A stretch of DNA of 64,000 nucleotides. It comes from Teleogryllus oceanicus. Taxonomy: Eukaryota > Arthropoda > Insecta > Orthoptera > Gryllidae. The translations under genes were made by a program, and so were the position numbers. The notes under the pieces were generated by a model. It was not told where the DNA came from and did not search any database. It saw only the letters and a list, made by a program, of their open reading frames with translations. The DNA lies in contig CAXIVR010000001.1 in the NCBI GenBank assembly GCA_964035755.1, forward strand, positions 85,033,709 to 85,097,708. Direction: 5' to 3'. This document shows positions 1-10,560 of the stretch, in pieces; positions within the stretch are counted from its first letter, which is position 1; the number at the start of each line of letters is the position of its first letter.

Positions 1-640
1 ACACACGACCACTTAAACTTCCCCGCCAATATTGTAGTTACCAAAAGACGTTGAAACAATTTTAAACTTTTGCAACTTTCGACAATTCAAGAAATTTAAT
101 GAAAATCGGATTGGCACCTCTTTCGTTGTTTTAGCCAATAAAATTAATATCAAATTTGGAGTAATTTTTAGAAATTTTTCAAAATGTAGAGACTTCATGA
201 AAAGTACTCCCTCAAAAAAATCACAATAGTGATTCAAAAGACTGCGTCATCGTCCAGATCGATCGGGAAATATAAATTTTGTGAATATCCTACCTAGGGT
301 TTAGCCGCTAGCATTGTTCACAGATGGACGGACGGACAGATATGCAATTTGCTATATTTCAATTTTTAGATAACGACGCAAAGTATTAGAAGAAGTAATT
401 TTCATCTCATAAGAAAAAGATAAATCCATATTTTTTTGTTCCAGGGATGAGTTTTTCTCTTATAAAAACTGAATTGTATTGCCGTAGAATTACAATAATT
501 TCTCAATATTATGTAAGTAATATGCACTACAAGTGAATAAATCGTGTTTATATTTGTAGTTAATTACTTTCTCTAGCACATTGTGTACCTATAATTCACG
601 TTTTGTGGGGTATTGATACCGAAAAAGTTTTACTGGATTC
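1..640. other. AT-rich DNA, nothing recognised
   Basis: No gene, RNA or element is visible. The only frame is a chance 74-codon minus-strand one at 13-237 with low-complexity content. A short GGAC repeat lies at about 325-340. Confidence 0.5.
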
Positions 641-688
641 ACCCGCCAGCCCGCTGCCCGCCCACCCGACCGCCCTGCCTCCCTGCCG

Positions 689-1205
689 GCCTGTCAGCTT
701 GCCTGTCAACTTGCCTGTCAGCTTGCCTGTCACAGCTTGCCTGTCACAGCTTGCCTGTCACAGCTTGCCTGTCACAGCTTGCCTGTCACAGCTTGCCTGG
801 CACACCTTGCCTGTCACAGCTTGCCTGTCACAGCTTGCCTGTCACAGCTTGCCTGTCACAGCTTGCCTGTCAGCAGCTTGCCTGTCACAGCTTGCCTGTC
901 ACAGCTTGCCTGTCACAGCTTGCCTGTCACAGCCTTGGCCTGTCACAGCTTGCCTGTCACAGCTTGCCTGTCACAGCTTGCCTGTCACAGCTTGCCTGTC
1001 ACAGCTTGCCTGTCACAGCTTGCCTGTCACAGCTTGCCTGTCACAGCTTGCCTGTCCAGCTTGCCTGTCCAGCTTGCCTGTCCGCTTGCCTGTCAGCTTG
1101 CCTGTCAGCTTGCCTGTCAGCTTGCCTGTCAGCTTGCCTGTCAGCTTGCCTGTCAGCTTGCCTGTCACTTGCCTGTCAGCTTGCCTGTCAGCTTGCCTGT
1201 CAGCT
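689..1205. repeat. Minisatellite, 14-bp and 12-bp units of a CTTGCCTGTC core
   Basis: An unbroken tandem array. From about 722 to 1060 the unit is 14 bp (CAGCTTGCCTGTCA). From about 1080 to 1205 it is the 12-bp form GCTTGCCTGTCA, which lacks one CA. Occasional variants such as CTTGCCTGGCACAC occur. The unit has no stop codon in the plus frames, so all three read open, giving Leu-Pro-Val-Thr-Ala-Cys-Leu-Ser type translations. These are repeat artefacts, not proteins. The length change from 14 to 12 bp divides the array into two homogeneous blocks. Confidence 0.95.
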
Positions 1206-1268
1206 TTCAAAATTGTCAATCTGTCAAAAATTCTCGAAGCACGTGTATGGCGCAATTTTCTACGCAGT

Positions 1269-1889
1269 AAAGGCTACACCCCGATAAGATTGTAAAATGT
1301 TCCTCTAAACCAAATGACTTATGAGTGGCTACATTATAATTGTAACATAAAAACAATGTTTTAAATGGTTTCATAGCTCCCGTCCCACCACACACACGCC
1401 TCTACAGCCAAAAACGTGTTTTTTATTTTAATTTTTTTGGCATTTTAACACTATTTTATCTGACTGATAAAAATATGATAAATAAGAGAACACTTTATAC
1501 TAACAGAAAAATATTTTTTGGTATTTTCTCAGACCCAAATTCAAAAACAAAAAATTATTTTTGAAAAAATAACGAAAAATGTGTTACAATCACGGAACAG
1601 ACTCGAAAAAACTCTCAAACGTTCCTCTTAAAATTCAAATTCTTTTGGATTTTATTCTGATAGTATAAAGTGTTTTCTTATTGATCATATTTTTATCAGT
1701 CAGATAAAATAGTGTTAAAATGCCGAAAAAAATAAAAAACACAGTTTTGGCTGTAGATGCGTAAGGCTGGTGGGACGGGAGCTAAGAAACCTTTCAAAAA
1801 CATTATTTTATGTTAGAATTTTTAATGTAATCACTCTACGTCATCTGGTTTAGAGGAACTTTTTACCATCTTATCCGGGGGTAACCTTT
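1269..1889. mobile_element. Palindromic MITE with about 230-bp inverted arms
   Basis: The left arm (about 1269-1505) and right arm (about 1660-1889) are imperfect reverse complements along almost their whole length. They share the outer block with GATAAGAT and TTCCTCTAAACCA, the central block CTCCCGTCCCACCA, and the inner block ATCTGACTGATAAAAATATG. About 155 bp of AT-rich spacer separates them. There is no coding capacity. The outer ends are AAAGGYTAC and its complement, flanked by TA on both sides, which would fit a TA target duplication. A single arm of the same family occurs at 17842-17985, so this is a dispersed family rather than a local palindrome. The superfamily is not determined. 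Confidence 0.8.
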
Positions 1890-3180
1890 ATATAGTCTAC
1901 TATTGTGGTTGGTACCTCTTATATCCTGGAATATTAATCACGGATTACCACATGATCTCAACGGACACTACAGAATTTACCCAGTTGTTTTAATTATTTA
2001 TTCACAGAACCAGAAACTTTTGTTTTGTGTATGTATGACAACGACAGAACCTTCAAATAATGCGTATGTGACTGATCACCTGTTATTAACCAATTTCCCG
2101 GTATTTACATTTTATCACAATTTTATCAGCATATTTGTCGTAAAGGCTTCCTTAGTACCTAGGCAAGGCGTTCCGTGAACCATGATTAATTGCAATTGAG
2201 TTTTGGCGAGGCCATCGGTTGCGTGGATTCCAGAAATCGACCAACAGGTGTATTTCCGGCTGAACCCGTAGGGTTTTCCCAGAGCTGTGACAGCGCCAGA
2301 GCCCCTACACCACATCCGTCGCTTGTGTTATGGGAGTGGGCCACGAGTAGACATGCGACCTCAGAATCACATGTCCGAGACAACAGGACGGGGTTTGTTT
2401 CCAAGGGAAAGCCATTTTCATCGCGTTTTTCAATGGGGTACTTCTTGAAAAATGGTCGATGCGTCTTCATTCACACTCGGGATCTAAACCATGGCCTTTA
2501 AATATCTCCGTTCACTGTCGCAGTGATCTGAAGATCGAATGCCCAGATGGTCCTTTCTATGCTTTAAAGAATAAATGTAGCTTTATTCACTAAAACATCA
2601 CATACACTGCTTACACATATACCACTACACGTGCTATATCACATACACGTGCACTGCTTAGTAACGGAATAAATTATTATCAGTAAAGAATTTTCTGTTA
2701 GAAAATATCTGGTTGAAATTAGTAAAAATATGTATATAGAAATATAATTATTATATTTCAAAAATTATCTTTACTAATAATGTGTCAATTCAGACCCTAA
2801 AGTTATATTTGTGTTTTATGGAAAGCTTTTTCCGAAAATAATTTCCGGTTTGTTTTTAAAAAATCTGTTCGCAATTGGATGAATACACTTTTTTGACGAA
2901 GAAACAACACTTAAGCACATCAGCTTTAATTGAAAAATACAATACTTATTTAATAAATATATTGGTAATTTTAATTTTTCATTTACTACTGATATTTTCC
3001 ATTTTATTGTACTAAAACCAGACAAAGAAATAAAATTGCAATAATATAAATCAAATTATAATTGTAATTTACTCTCAATTTGACTCACAAACGAAATATA
3101 ATGTATAAAGTTCATCTTCCTTTGAAGAAGGCCAAATTTATTTTGACAAAGCGTTTGCAAATATATACATTAATATAACG
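1890..3180. other. AT-rich DNA with one unassigned GC-richer patch
   Basis: Mostly AT-rich with no recognisable gene. A GC-richer stretch at about 2140-2500 is open on both strands (94 codons on minus, 103 on plus) but matches no family I know. It could be an unidentified SINE or other dispersed repeat. Confidence 0.3.
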
Positions 3181-3184
3181 ATAT

Positions 3185-3505
3185 ATATTTATTTTTTTAT
3201 TTTATTTTTAATTTGTTGCGTCCACTCCTTGACCCAACGCGTCTCCAAGCCCCTTAAGGGGCGTTGAGCGCTTTTGCCCTTGGGAGTAATCCTCCATTAA
3301 TGGGCATTATTATTTTTTAATATTAGTCCAGTCTCGTCACGTCGCAGTCAGTCAGTGCCTTTTATCCCTTCGGCCAGGGGCTCGACGCCGTTAAATCCCG
3401 GGGTTCCTGGCCGGTCACCCAACCACGAACCCGCAAGTCTCGAATGCGCTTAACCTTCGTGACTTCACGGAGCGTAGTAAACGCATTCGGCTAGCGCCGC
3501 CGGCG

Positions 3506-3508
<3 letters not shown>
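3185..3508 (-). mobile_element. 5S rRNA-headed SINE (SINE3-like), reverse orientation
   Basis: Read on the minus strand, the segment from about 3508 to 3395 follows the 3' two thirds of arthropod 5S rRNA. It has GAAGGTTAAGC (5S: GAAGTTAAGC), then TTGGGTGACCGGCCAGGAAC and CCCCGGG (5S: ATGGGTGACCGCCTGGGAAC and ACCGGG). These blocks include the internal promoter region of 5S genes. The 5' third is more diverged. A body of about 180 bp follows (3215-3394), then an A-rich tail with TAAAAATAAAATAAA at about 3185-3215. This head-body-tail layout is that of the SINE3 class. The 5' end abuts an (AT)n tract. Part of the body recurs in the tRNA-headed SINE at 62518-62906. Confidence 0.65.

Positions 3509-3577
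<69 letters not shown>
3508..3577. repeat. (AT)n microsatellite
   Basis: About 35 uninterrupted AT dinucleotides, directly next to the 5' end of the 5S-headed SINE. Confidence 0.98.
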
Positions 3578-3581
<4 letters not shown>

Positions 3582-4335
3582 TTTTTATACTTCAATCCAC
3601 TTGATCATTTTCATTCCTCTTTCAATTCAATAATGTTGGATCAATCAGAAGCCATCGTATAAATAAGAAAATCAGATAAGTCACAAAATATGATTGATAT
3701 ACTGATTCTTATTTCGACGCGGACACCGCCGCAACAATGGGTCATGTTGTCCCTTCACGGAACGTAGCTTCAGACCCATTTCTATGGCAATTTAGTAATC
3801 ACTGACCATCTCTCCCAATACGTCACATACAGTTTTTTTTATCCCTAAGAAATCAAATGACATACAAATATAGACAGAATAGTATTAACATAAACGTATC
3901 GTTTTACGTACGATACTAGAATTTGTTTGTTACCTTCAAAACCAAACATGTCGATTTGAGGAGATACAAAATGCATCGAATGATTTATTCTGCTTTAGGG
4001 TAAAAATTTATACTAAAAACTACGCCACTCAAATCCGAAGTTATATTGTGCGATGTACACTTTCAAACCAAAGAAGTGGTGGAAAAACGCAAGGTGCGTG
4101 GGAAACAGCACGTTAACAGCCTAGCAGGCCGACGCATCCTGGTTACAAATGCAGCAGCTCGTCATCACATTACGAAGTCGTAATGCCCTTCCAGTCGAGA
4201 AGGCGATGTGGCGTTCTCGGGTTTAGGATGCTATTGCTTCAAGAGCGAACAAAACAAGCGATTCCCCGTTTCTTTTCACTTCGGAGGACACACAGCCCCT
4301 CAGTCCGCCGTAAGATTGGGCGGCCAGAGTCGTGT
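3578..4335. other. AT-rich DNA, nothing firm
   Basis: No gene seen. A short TACGTCACATACAG block at about 3820 also occurs at about 43383. It resembles the 3' end of the VNTR retroposon family, so both may be old tails of that family. Confidence 0.3.
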
Positions 4336-4560
4336 AAATGATCTTGGCTGCCCGGGTGACGCCGCGTCGGAGGCTGTGTTGCCGACGTTTCGACCATCAT
4401 TTCGTGGTCTTCCTCAGGGCTGGTCTGCAGGTCGGGCAGGAGCAGGGTCAGGGCTGGTCTGCTGGTCGCAAATCAGCCCTGAGGAAGACCACGAAAAAAT
4501 GGGCGAAACGTCGGCAACACAGCCTTCGACGCGGCATCACCCAGACAGCTAAGATCATTT
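4336..4560. repeat. Inverted repeat built from two facing Penelope-like motifs
   Basis: The arms 4336-4423 and 4474-4560 are close reverse complements of nearly 90 bp. The 50-bp spacer contains a direct repeat of CAGGGCTGGTCTGC. Each arm, read outward from the spacer, carries CCTGAGGAAGACCACG, a short loop, then CGAAACGTCGGC, so GACCA can pair with TGGTC inside the arm. From memory of repeat families, a CTGA-GAAG stem followed by CGAAACG is common near the ends of Penelope-like retroelements. That assignment is inference. The palindrome itself is plain in the sequence. Confidence 0.7.
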
Positions 4561-4607
4561 ATGTGAGGGGCGTGGCCTGCACAAGATTACCGTAAAATAA
4601 AATGTAA

Positions 4608-5115
4608 ATGATTGATGTCCCCAGGCATGTCAAGTTCTATGGTCATTGTTCCCGTTAAAGTAGAGGATGATTTATTGCGGAGGTTTGGGGTGTTTCTTTT
4701 GCTCTGGTTGGTGAAATCCGGCGCTCACCTACTCGTCGGCTAGCGGAAATTTTCCCTCCTAGATACCTCCCCGGCAGAACAAGCTCTAAGATGCCGAATT
4801 GCCTTCCAACATGCATAGTAATGTTGTTCACGTAAGTTTAAGTATGAGCAAGTAAGGGGAGAGGATAAGACAAGGAACAGAAAAGAAAGATCACGCGCGG
4901 CCCGTGGTCCCGGTTGTTAGGATACTGCTCCGACAATTGCCTGGTATTGGCGATTCGGAGAATCTACGGGAAAGTACCCATTAGAGCAGCAAGTCCCTAG
5001 AAGTGCCCTCTACATTCCTTTTCCTTCCCACCCTTCCCAGTTTTCCCTTTCCCTTCTGCAGGCGGGCCATCGTGTCTCACTGAAATCGAGATATCTGTTG
5101 CGCTTTGAAAGTGTG
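4608..5115 (-). mobile_element. SINE A copy (tRNA-headed SINE family), diverged
   Basis: Shares ordered blocks with the copies at 17986, 33010 and 39740: a mobile GGTCATT segment, GGTGAAATCCGGCGC with ACCTACTCGTCGGC, then ACAAGCTCTAAG, then GAAAGATCACGCGCGGCCCG, then ACTGCTCCGACA. Sense is minus, because the tRNA-like head of the family lies at the high-coordinate end. The head itself is not clear in this copy. Confidence 0.6.
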
Positions 5116-5211
5116 TTCCCTAGGTGTTTCTAACCGCATGCGGAAGAAAATTTGCATTGGAAATCCTGCAAAATACACATCAGAAAAGAAAAAAAATTAT
5201 TTTCGAGCTTA

Positions 5212-5450
5212 GTTGGTTGGTTAGTGATTCCGGGCGCGTCAAAAGCTTAGGTCATTAGTCGCGTAAGTGTACTTCATGTTTTCTTCGGGAGATGGCGGTG
5301 TTCTTTCCCCGCTGGATGGCGAGATCCGGCGCCGACCTACCGACGGCTAGTGGAGTTTCCCCATAATCAGGACTCTCCCACCAACGGGGCACCGCCCCAG
5401 CCGGGACAAGCTCTAAGCTCCCGACCGGTCTCTTCGCGCTTACATTATTC
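5212..5450 (-). mobile_element. SINE A 3' part
   Basis: Carries the family's 3' end: TGATTCCGGGCGCGTCA at 5224 and GGCGAGATCCGGCGCCGACC at about 5318, then CACCGCCCCAGCCGGGACAA at about 5388. On the minus strand it ends in CACTAACCAACCAACTAA, an (AACC)n-type tail. It ends about 60 bp beyond the ACAAGCTCTAAGC block and lacks the head, so it is 5' truncated. It lies just beyond the copy at 4608-5115 in the same orientation, which forms a dimer-like arrangement also seen at 33010-34075. Confidence 0.7.
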
Positions 5451-5570
5451 GGTAACTATTGATACAAAAACAAGACAATTAGTCTTCACAAAATATATGG
5501 GCATCAGATTTAAAAACAACACAAAATTCTAAGACACGGTGTTGTTCTTTTTATTTGTAAATCATTGGCC

Positions 5571-5702
5571 GTTCTAAAAGAATTGATTTGGCAATGTTTC
5601 TGGGAGATGTGGCAAAGTTTTTGGCTGTTTGTGGCAATGTTTTTGGGTGACTTGGCAATGTTGGCCACCAAAACCTTGCCAGATCAATTCTTTTAGAATC
5701 GA
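5571..5702. mobile_element. Mini inverted-repeat element, 132 bp
   Basis: The terminal inverted repeats TTCTAAAAGAATTGAT and ATCAATTCTTTTAGAA bracket a short G/T-rich core. The core has three near-copies of TGGCAATGTTTTTGGG. There is no coding capacity. It is either a tiny MITE or a stem-loop repeat. No target duplication is evident. Confidence 0.6.
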
Positions 5703-6929
5703 TTTTTTTTATAAATTAAATAAAACAATCTCTCGTTGATGTTGCGTTTTCAATTCAGATGTCTTTCAATCTATGACCATGTGTTTTGCGAGAAACTACA
5801 TGAATACGTGACAGACATAATTGAAGTTTGAAAACAAGTAATCTTTGCCTGAAAGACTGAGAGAACAGATTGATACACGTCAAGTTGAAAGGTAGTGGCC
5901 CCTCTACGGAACTGTTTTCCAAAAATTCATTTCTTAAATGCTTGAACTAACGAAGTTCAGTTTTATGCTCTGACATTTGTTCTGTTGGTTTGCATTTAAC
6001 TTAGTATATACATAATGTATATACTATTCTTACATTTATATAGACATATCAAGTGCGTACTGTTAAAAATGGTTTGAAAATATTTTTAGATATGAGTCGA
6101 AAGAACATATGTTGATTATTCTGGTTGGTGAATTACCAGAAGCTTGTTGTGGCTAGGTGGTATTGCTTTAATTGATCTATCGTGCTTAAGTTTAAATAAT
6201 TAGAGAGATAGGTTACATAATTGATAATTGTGGATGTGTTTAGTTCTATTCAATTCAATGATGCCTTATTTGACGTGACGAGACTCAGATCATGCCCTTC
6301 CGCAACTCTCCATTCACCAGCTAGCGGAGAAAGAAGGCATCACTCGTGCAAGGAAGCAGGCGGTTTTAATTTAGCTCAGAAGCTCACTTCGGCTTGATCT
6401 CTTATATGCACTAAACGGGACAACTGCATTTACTTCCCAACCGAAAGAAGGCGTACGAAATATTTTTTCGCCCTTAAAAATCCACATACTTAATTGGAAC
6501 ATCTATTGAACTATTTGTACTTTGTTTAAGTCGGATGAAGCAACACTTTTCCGGATGGGGTATGCATATAACGTTAGGGGTCCGATTACGGTTTTGTGTC
6601 ATTACATCAGAAATTGAAAGCTCATACTATAACGAAAATAGTCAACCCAGAACTGAGCCAGAAGTATTACACATGAGGCACCGCGGCTGCTCCGTTCGCT
6701 TTACCTGGCAGCAATGTTCTCGAGAGGTCTGGTCAACGAGGTCGCGAATTTGCGATTACAAATGCTACGCGGCCCAGTGTGATACAAATATTACCACGAC
6801 AGTTATAAAACCCACAAAGTAGAAAGCAGCACAAAGAATGAAGCAACTCGTAGCATAGCCACTAGCCCGTTAGATTTCTAGCTCTCGCTTCCGCGACTGA
6901 AATCGCTTTTTTCTAAATTTTTTTAAACC
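5703..6929. other. AT-rich DNA, no gene recognised
   Basis: A 95-codon plus frame at 6535-6822 has no recognisable motif. A GC-richer patch at 6270-6400 was not assigned. Confidence 0.3.
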
Positions 6930-7689
6930 TTGTTCCATAATCCCAAGTCTTTAAAAGGGTTTTAAAAAAAATAAGATTATTATATGACAGTTTTGGATTG
7001 GCCATCCAAAAGGGTAAGTGGGGTTTAAACTCTGCCCAATTAATTTTTTAATTTAAATTTTTAAATTTTAAAAAAAGAAAAGGAAAATTGATTATTTAAA
7101 GGGAAAAAAGGGGTATTTTGGCTGGGGGATATTTGGTTTTGGGGGGTTTAATTTGTTTTTTGGAAAATCTTGACGTTATGGGGGGTGGACCGTTTTTTTC
7201 CCCGGGGTTAAAAAATGATGGTACTTGGTGAGGTATGCAGATTTTTGTAAAAATTGTCAGCAAATTTTTAGTTTATGGTTTCTTCTAATTTTAAAATTTT
7301 TTAAATTTGATGAATTTGTTCATTTGAAAATGAACCGGGGAGCTTTTAAAGTATTTCTTAGAAATATATTTAAATTATTTTGATTTTAGAAATTTGCTGG
7401 AGCTGCACCCCCCCAGATTGGGATCCATAGGTTATGTGGGAAGGATTATAGATTTGAATATTAGAAATGGCTTTCCCACTTTTCAATGTAGAGTTTGGTT
7501 TTAATTTTGGGAAATAATTTTAAAAAGTTTTGTTTTGCTTTTTTTGGGAACCGCATTGATGTGCGGTTTCCATTAAACCTTTTTATCAAATAAAATGCCA
7601 ATTATTTTATTTAAGGAAAGGCCATGGTATTTTCGTTCCAAATTGATAGCTCATTTGGGGTTTGTGATCTACAAAGGGGAAAGGGAATT

Positions 7690-8310
7690 TTCCCCTTTTA
7701 TCTGAGTTAATTTTAACTCCCCAATTCTGTGCCCAGTTTTGTACTCATCGGATGATTTTGTATGCAATCTTTCGCTAATACGATATCAAAATTTGTAGAA
7801 AAAAGGGTGTACCCATGGTATAATGCAATTTTTTGGAATCAGCGGGGTTGGTATGTCATGGATAAAATTTTTGAATAATGTTGGAGAAAGTACGACCCTT
7901 TGCTTTCTGCAGTTATTGGGTAAAATTCTGAAGTAGAGTTGTTGTTTTTAACGGAAAAATGTTCTGTTAGATTGAAACTTTGAATGATTTTTATTAAAAT
8001 TTGGGGGATTCCCCAGTCAAAGCATTTTGTATACGAGTCCTGAGTGCCAGACCCTATCATAAAACCTGGCGTAAGTCTAGAAATACTTTATTGTTTGCTT
8101 TTATCGTGAAACCCCAGAGCGATTGAAATGGTTAAGCAAAGAAGTTGATGGGTAGGGGCGTGATTCGTTTTAAAAACCCCCTGAACGGATGATATGGCGT
8201 TGGTTAAAGGTTAAAAAAAGGTTCAATGAGTTAATATAAATTTTTTCATATTTTTTTTGATTGTGTAGATAAAAGATAAGGGCCTATAGTTTTCAGTTAA
8301 TCTAGAATTT
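7690..8310 (-). pseudogene. Reverse transcriptase domain of Jockey-like LINE, broken
   Basis: Read on minus in shifting frames, the conserved RT blocks follow in order. There is an ENYRPLSFIYTI-like block (consensus NYRPISL), an NHAPTHQLL block that follows the usual GF motif, and a WHSGLVYK-like region where the first catalytic Asp (FLD...AFD) is expected. A longer open frame at 7839-8060 contains KIIQSFNLTEHFSVKNNNST and then FYPITAESKGS (consensus RPITAGVPQGS). The YADD-box region near 7.8 kb is not intact. It is followed by ELKLTQIKGEN (consensus LKINSDKCE). Order and spacing make the assignment firm. The gene cannot be functional as assembled. Confidence 0.8.
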
Positions 8311-9559
8311 TTGTTGGGGTTTGCAAAATGGAATTAATATTTTTATGCTGTTGGGAAATAATTAAGACGAAAAGGAAGTATTAAAACCGTTAATGCTGCA
8401 ATACTTTTTTAAACATTTTAAACGCAAACATTGTTGATTCCGTCAATTCCGGGGTTTTTTTAAATTTAAGGCATTTGATTATTGACGCAGTTTTGGGGTT
8501 GATATAAATTTGATTGGTGACGGTGCGGTTGGGATTTCATTTTTTAAAAGTATTCTTTATTTCGGCATTAAAAATGTTTATCACGGGGAAAATTTTAAAA
8601 CGTATCTTCCAGGTGTTTAACTAAAATTTTGGTTTTTCTGAAAAAACTTTTTTTAGATCCTAATAATAAATAGATTTTTTTTCCCTATCCTTGTTGATAC
8701 GTTTAACCGTAGTCCATAGATGTCTGGAATTTGGGTGTATTCCGGCAAAAAAAGTATTATAATTGGATATTTTAAATTTGGGATCTAAAGGGTTTTAATG
8801 AGCCTTTTTAAATTTATTAACTTTTTTTTTAATGCCCTCCCCCATTTTTGGGCCCAAAGTAACGCATCAGATTATTTTTGGATTTAATTAGGTTAATAAT
8901 GTTTAGGGGTAATGGTTGATTTTTGGGTTCAAAGGCATGGTGGATTTTTTTAAATTGAGTTAATGATGGCTTTTAGGGAAATATTTAAATTTTCCCCGTT
9001 ATCGATATTAGTAACACTTTTAATATTATACGGATACGAATAGTTGTGGGGTCATTAAATTAGCATATTTTTTCCCAAATTTTGGGATTCCTCTTATAAT
9101 GTTGTGAGTGGGGGTTTCTCTGTTGGAGCCCAATATATTTTTAAAGACAGTGATCTGAATCAAGTTCTTTTTAGAACGTTTTGATAAAAGGGGAAATTTA
9201 TAAATTTTTAGTCAGGATAATATCAAAGATATCAGGTATGACTTTTTAAAATTAGATGGATATCGTGGGGGTTCATTGGGTTGTCATTATCTCAATGTTT
9301 TTTTGTTCACAAATTCTAATAACTTTTATCGTGCCAAGATGTACTAATAAAATTAAGTATTTTTTGCTATTGAGGTCCCCAAAAGGAGGGTTTTTGAATT
9401 TTTGGGTAAGGAATATTTGTTTAAAAGGAGTTTTTTGGGAAAAGTTCAAATTTTATAAGCCGATATTATATTTACTGATTTATTATTGATATTTGTTTTA
9501 TATTATTATTGATAACTTTTTCCCAAGGTTTGGGGAAAAATGGTGTCGGTTTTGTTCAT

Positions 9560-9880
9560 TTTTAAAAAATTTTTTTGTTGAATATTGCTACCCCGCCGGG
9601 AGGCTATGTTGGGGGTCAGTCTATCGTTGCGATAAGAGGTAACCGGAATTTTTAAAACCTGTCGCCGGGCCTAGGTGTGTTTCTGTGATGCACCGATTTT
9701 TATATTATGTTGGTAAAAAAATACCAAAACCCATATTTTCCGTCTTTTTAAAAACCATTGGCTTTCCCAATTTAATAAAATTATTTATTTCTTTTTTATT
9801 TACCATTACTTCGGTATAAGGGAAAAACCATTGAATAAAACCACTTTTTGCACTTGAGGAATAATCGCTTGATCCCCCGG
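9560..9880 (-). pseudogene. AP-endonuclease domain remnant of the same LINE
   Basis: Minus-strand translations in mixed frames give ITETHLGP, which matches the catalytic-glutamate block (Q/T-ET-L), and FKIPVTSYRNDR (consensus FKIPGYxxYRxDR). They then give TPNIAS followed by a GVAIF block (consensus RGGVAIF). These are the first third of a Jockey-type apurinic endonuclease. The domain lies between ORF1 and RT, as expected. Frameshifts interrupt it several times. Confidence 0.65.
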
Positions 9881-10316
9881 GAAAAAATGGAAGATATTTT
9901 ATTTGGGCCGGTTAATTTTGGGGGGCTGCGGTATTTGTTTGACTTTTTTTAAATAAGGACGTTGTGGTAGTGATGGGAAATGTTGGTTGGAAATATTGGG
10001 GGGTAGGGGTTTTTTTGACAAATTGGAGTTATAATTAATTGATTTTTTGAAGTTTAGATTTGAAGGAAAATTTTTAAAGGGAAATTTTAAATTTTTGATA
10101 ATATGTGCAACCTGTATAGTTAGCTGCGTAAAAATTGTAGCAGTTTACGAAATTGGGGGGCGTGCATTTTTTAATTTTCAAAATTCAAAATAGTGATGGT
10201 TCCCTACCATTTGACGCATCTTTTTGAAACCAAAATTTAAAGCTTGTGAATGGCCATATCTTGACACTTCTTTCACATTATAATTCTAGTTTTTCATTTT
10301 TTGTTTGAACCCCTAA

Positions 10317-10560
10317 CTACACTATATAAAAGTTTTTTTGGGTTTGGGAAAAATTTCCGAGCCCCTCTCTTTTTGTCTGTTGGGGTCCACTGCAAAAGTT
10401 TGGGAAATTGGCTTTTTTTTTCCTTTTATTGTACAATCTACACACTTTGATTACTGGGTAAATTGTTCCATTTGCATCACTGATTTTTTTTTCCAGGGGG
10501 AAATGGGGCAAGTTTTTAAATAGATAAATATTTCTCGGGGGGATCTCTATATGCATAGTT
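10317..10560 (-). pseudogene. ORF1 (gag-like) fragment of the same LINE
   Basis: A 79-codon minus frame contains VCRLYNKRKKKANFPNFCSG and then PQQTKREGLGN. This resembles the zinc-knuckle region of Jockey ORF1, in which a C-x-GPH-x-TKEC block is typical. Several cysteines are lost or frame-shifted. The assignment rests on that partial match and on its position upstream of the endonuclease. Confidence 0.45.

Noticed and set aside
603..1295. Overlapping plus frames of 230, 224 and 177 codons
   Set aside because: All three plus frames are open because the 14-bp and 12-bp repeat units contain no stops. The translations are pure repeat.
4474..4523. An active hammerhead ribozyme
   Set aside because: CTGAGGA and GAAA core pieces are present, but the stem II pairing is displaced by one base and no convincing cleavage site or stem I was seen. 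Kept as a hypothesis only.
6272..6285. GACGTGACGAGACT as another copy of the 5S-headed SINE body
   Set aside because: Only this 14-bp stretch matches. The flanks do not follow the body on either side.
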